In this document: positions 13,059-14,152 of the stretch, in pieces | Layout of the letters: each line of letters opens with the position of its first letter | How positions within the stretch are numbered: the stretch's first letter is position 1 | Source: Tateyamaria sp. | GTDB taxonomy: Bacteria > Pseudomonadota > Alphaproteobacteria > Rhodobacterales > Rhodobacteraceae | Direction of reading: 5' to 3' | Assembly (NCBI GenBank): GCA_018668195.1 | Contig: JABITU010000302.1 | Span: forward strand, 1-14,152 | Length of the DNA stretch: 14,152 nucleotides | Program-made: the position numbers and the translations under genes | The notes under the pieces: generated by a model | Told to the model about the DNA's origin: nothing | What the model saw: only the letters and a program-made list of their open reading frames with translations | Database searches by the model: none

Positions 13059-13934
13059 ATGGTAGATTTTGCAAATGTTCGGGCGATCGATTTTCACACT
13101 CACGCCGAAGAGGCCTGTGGCTGTCATGCGGATGACGGCTATGACGAGCTGCAAAGCTCGATGGCCAAATACTTTGGCGCCCCTTGGCAGCACCCGCCAA
13201 CCATTGACGAAACCGCTGCGCACTATCGCGACACGAATATCGCAGCGGTGATCTTCCCCGTCGATTCAGAACGTGAAACCGGCTACAGACGCTATGACAA
13301 CTATGAGGTCGCCGACGCCTGCGCCAAGAACGACGACATCCTGATCCCGTTTGCCTCGATTGACCCCGCCAAGGGCAAGCTAGGTGCGCGCGAAGCCCGT
13401 GATTTGGTTGAGAACCACGGCGTTCAGGGGTTCAAGTTCCACCCTACAATGCAGGGGTTCTATCCGAACGATCGGTCCGCCTACGTGCTTTATGAGGCCA
13501 TCGCGGAATCCGGAAAGCCCGCATTGTTCCACACGGGGCAAACCGGCGTTGGCTCGGGCATGCCCGGCGGCAACGGAATGCGGCTCAAGTATTCCAACCC
13601 GATGTATATGGATGATTTGGCCGTGGACTTCCCCGACATGCCGATCATCCTCGCGCATCCGTCCTTCCCTTGGCAGGAAGAGGCGTTGTCGATCGCGCAG
13701 CATAAGCCGAATGTCTACATCGACTTGTCTGGTTGGTCGCCGAAATACTTCCCAAAGATCCTTGTCCAATACGCGAACCGGATGTTGAAGCACAAAATGC
13801 TCTTCGGGTCTGACTGGCCGATGATCGCCCCGGAAAAGTGGCTCGATGCCTTCGATCAGGCAGATTTTCGTGACGAAGTGCGCCCGCTCATCTTGAAAGA
13901 AAACGCCATGCGCCTGTTGGGCGTTACCGTTTAG
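13059..13934 (+). CDS. Amidohydrolase-family 4-hydroxyphenyl-beta-ketoacyl-CoA hydrolase (CouO-like)
   Basis: A 291-residue metal-dependent TIM-barrel hydrolase of the amidohydrolase-2 group. Metal and catalytic positions are visible: the HxH of IDFHTHAEEA (H13, H15), GFKFHPTMQGF (K126, H128), LFHTGQTG (H158), ILAHPSFPWQEEA (H200) and LFGSDWP (D252). The strings FHTGQTGVGSGMPGG and IDLSGWSPKYFP are typical of the enzymes that hydrolyse hydroxyphenyl-beta-ketopropionyl-CoA by retro-Claisen cleavage, releasing acetyl-CoA and a hydroxybenzoate, as CouO of Rhodococcus does. AAGAGGA just before ATG 13059 sets the start. It follows the ligase by ten bases and precedes the broken acyl-CoA dehydrogenase by ten. 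It replaces a thiolase here, so the benzoate leaves as free acid. Gamma-resorcylate decarboxylase-type function is a less likely alternative. Confidence 0.87.
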   Translation: MVDFANVRAIDFHTHAEEACGCHADDGYDELQSSMAKYFGAPWQHPPTIDETAAHYRDTNIAAVIFPVDSERETGYRRYDNYEVADACAKNDDILIPFASIDPAKGKLGAREARDLVENHGVQGFKFHPTMQGFYPNDRSAYVLYEAIAESGKPALFHTGQTGVGSGMPGGNGMRLKYSNPMYMDDLAVDFPDMPIILAHPSFPWQEEALSIAQHKPNVYIDLSGWSPKYFPKILVQYANRMLKHKMLFGSDWPMIAPEKWLDAFDQADFRDEVRPLILKENAMRLLGVTV

Positions 13935-13944
13935 GACAGCAGAC

Positions 13945-14044
13945 ATGACCAGTTTTACAGCGCCCGTAGACGACATCCTGTTTTCGCTAGAGACCATCGC
14001 CGATGCAAACCGGATCCCGGATTGGGATAGCGACCTTGCTTCGG
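13945..14044 (+). pseudogene. Acyl-CoA dehydrogenase, 5' fragment cut by an insertion sequence
   Basis: Only about 33 codons remain. The translated start MTSFTAPVDDILFSLETIA, followed by DANRIPDWDSDLA, is the characteristic N-terminus of the large acyl-CoA dehydrogenases with a C-terminal extension (about 590 residues), which begin with a TYKAPVDD-like segment. After Ala32 the frame runs into IS sequence and stops at 14068-14070. The ATG is ten bases after the hydrolase stop, so this was the next gene of the operon. Enzymes of this kind beside hydroxycinnamate ligases could desaturate 3-(hydroxyphenyl)propionyl-CoA and let the operon use dihydro-hydroxycinnamates. Whether the 3' part survives beyond the element cannot be seen. 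Fragment is short, so the family call is good but not certain. Confidence 0.7.
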
Positions 14045-14152
14045 GGCACTGTCAGACAAAACGAGCTTGAGACGGGCAGGGTGGTCTCGTAGCCTCTCCG
14101 TATGACAAAACACTCCCCATTCAGGTACTTTAAAACGAGCCCTGAGATCATC
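14045..14152 (+). mobile_element. Left end of an IS6-family insertion sequence
   Basis: GGCACTGT at 14045-14052 equals the first eight bases of the IS26 terminal repeat, and the transposase ATG is 57 bases inside, close to the IS26 arrangement (about 64). Acyl-CoA dehydrogenase similarity ends exactly here. IS6 elements make 8-bp target duplications; the left copy would be TGCTTCGG (14037-14044). The remainder lies outside the window. Confidence 0.7.
14102..14152 (+). CDS. IS6-family transposase, N-terminal fragment
   Basis: Seventeen codons before the window ends read MTKHSPFRYFKTSPEII, which matches the start of IS6-family DDE transposases that continue RLAV...YPLSLR in many Rhodobacterales. 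These enzymes move the element by a copy-in (cointegrate) route. Only the N-terminal tail is visible; the zinc-finger-like/HTH part and DDE triad are beyond the edge, so intactness cannot be judged. The gene is on the same strand as the operon it interrupts. Confidence 0.7.
   Translation, partial: MTKHSPFRYFKTSPEII

Overview
The window looks like part of an aromatic-acid catabolic island from an alphaproteobacterium, most likely a Rhodobacterales (Roseobacter-group) organism. The evidence is the moderately high GC, the style of the encoded proteins, a PcaQ-type LysR relic and an IS6-family transposase start of a kind common in that order. Assignments come from reading motifs and recalled family features; no database search was run.

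Region A (1-5956) is one probable regulon under an IclR-type regulator. Leftward from about 1524 run a family III CoA-transferase and, overlapping its stop, an SMP-30/gluconolactonase-like gene cut by the window edge. Rightward from 1602 run a class III aminotransferase and a beta-keto acid cleavage enzyme (BKACE, DUF849). The iclR gene (3822-4610, minus) is divergent from a two-gene intradiol dioxygenase operon (4685-5956, alpha then beta). Two near-identical palindromes (1550-1567 and 4640-4661) lie in the two divergent gaps and tie these six genes and iclR together. The beta subunit keeps the iron site, but residues expected to hold the protocatechuate carboxylate appear changed. The set may therefore be an undescribed route in which intradiol cleavage, a lactonase, transamination and BKACE act on a non-standard catechol.

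Region B (6061-9028) holds a phenol/3-hydroxybenzoate hydroxylase-type flavoprotein (minus) divergent from a MarR regulator, with two palindromic operators between them. Directly after the MarR stop, in the same frame, sits the C-terminal half of a pcaQ-like LysR gene without its DNA-binding domain and with an internal amber codon.

Region C (9029-14044) is a tightly packed operon: SDR dehydrogenase, enoyl-CoA hydratase, MarR regulator, feruloyl-CoA synthetase-like ligase, amidohydrolase-type beta-ketoacyl-CoA hydrolase, and the start of an acyl-CoA dehydrogenase. The order of activities matches the CoA-dependent beta-oxidative deacetylation of hydroxycinnamates known from Rhodococcus (cou genes) and Agrobacterium fabrum: ligation, hydration, oxidation, then hydrolytic retro-Claisen release of acetyl-CoA and a benzoate.

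Region D (14045-14152) is the left end of an IS6-family insertion sequence that has cut the acyl-CoA dehydrogenase after about 33 codons. No tRNA, rRNA or CRISPR array was seen.
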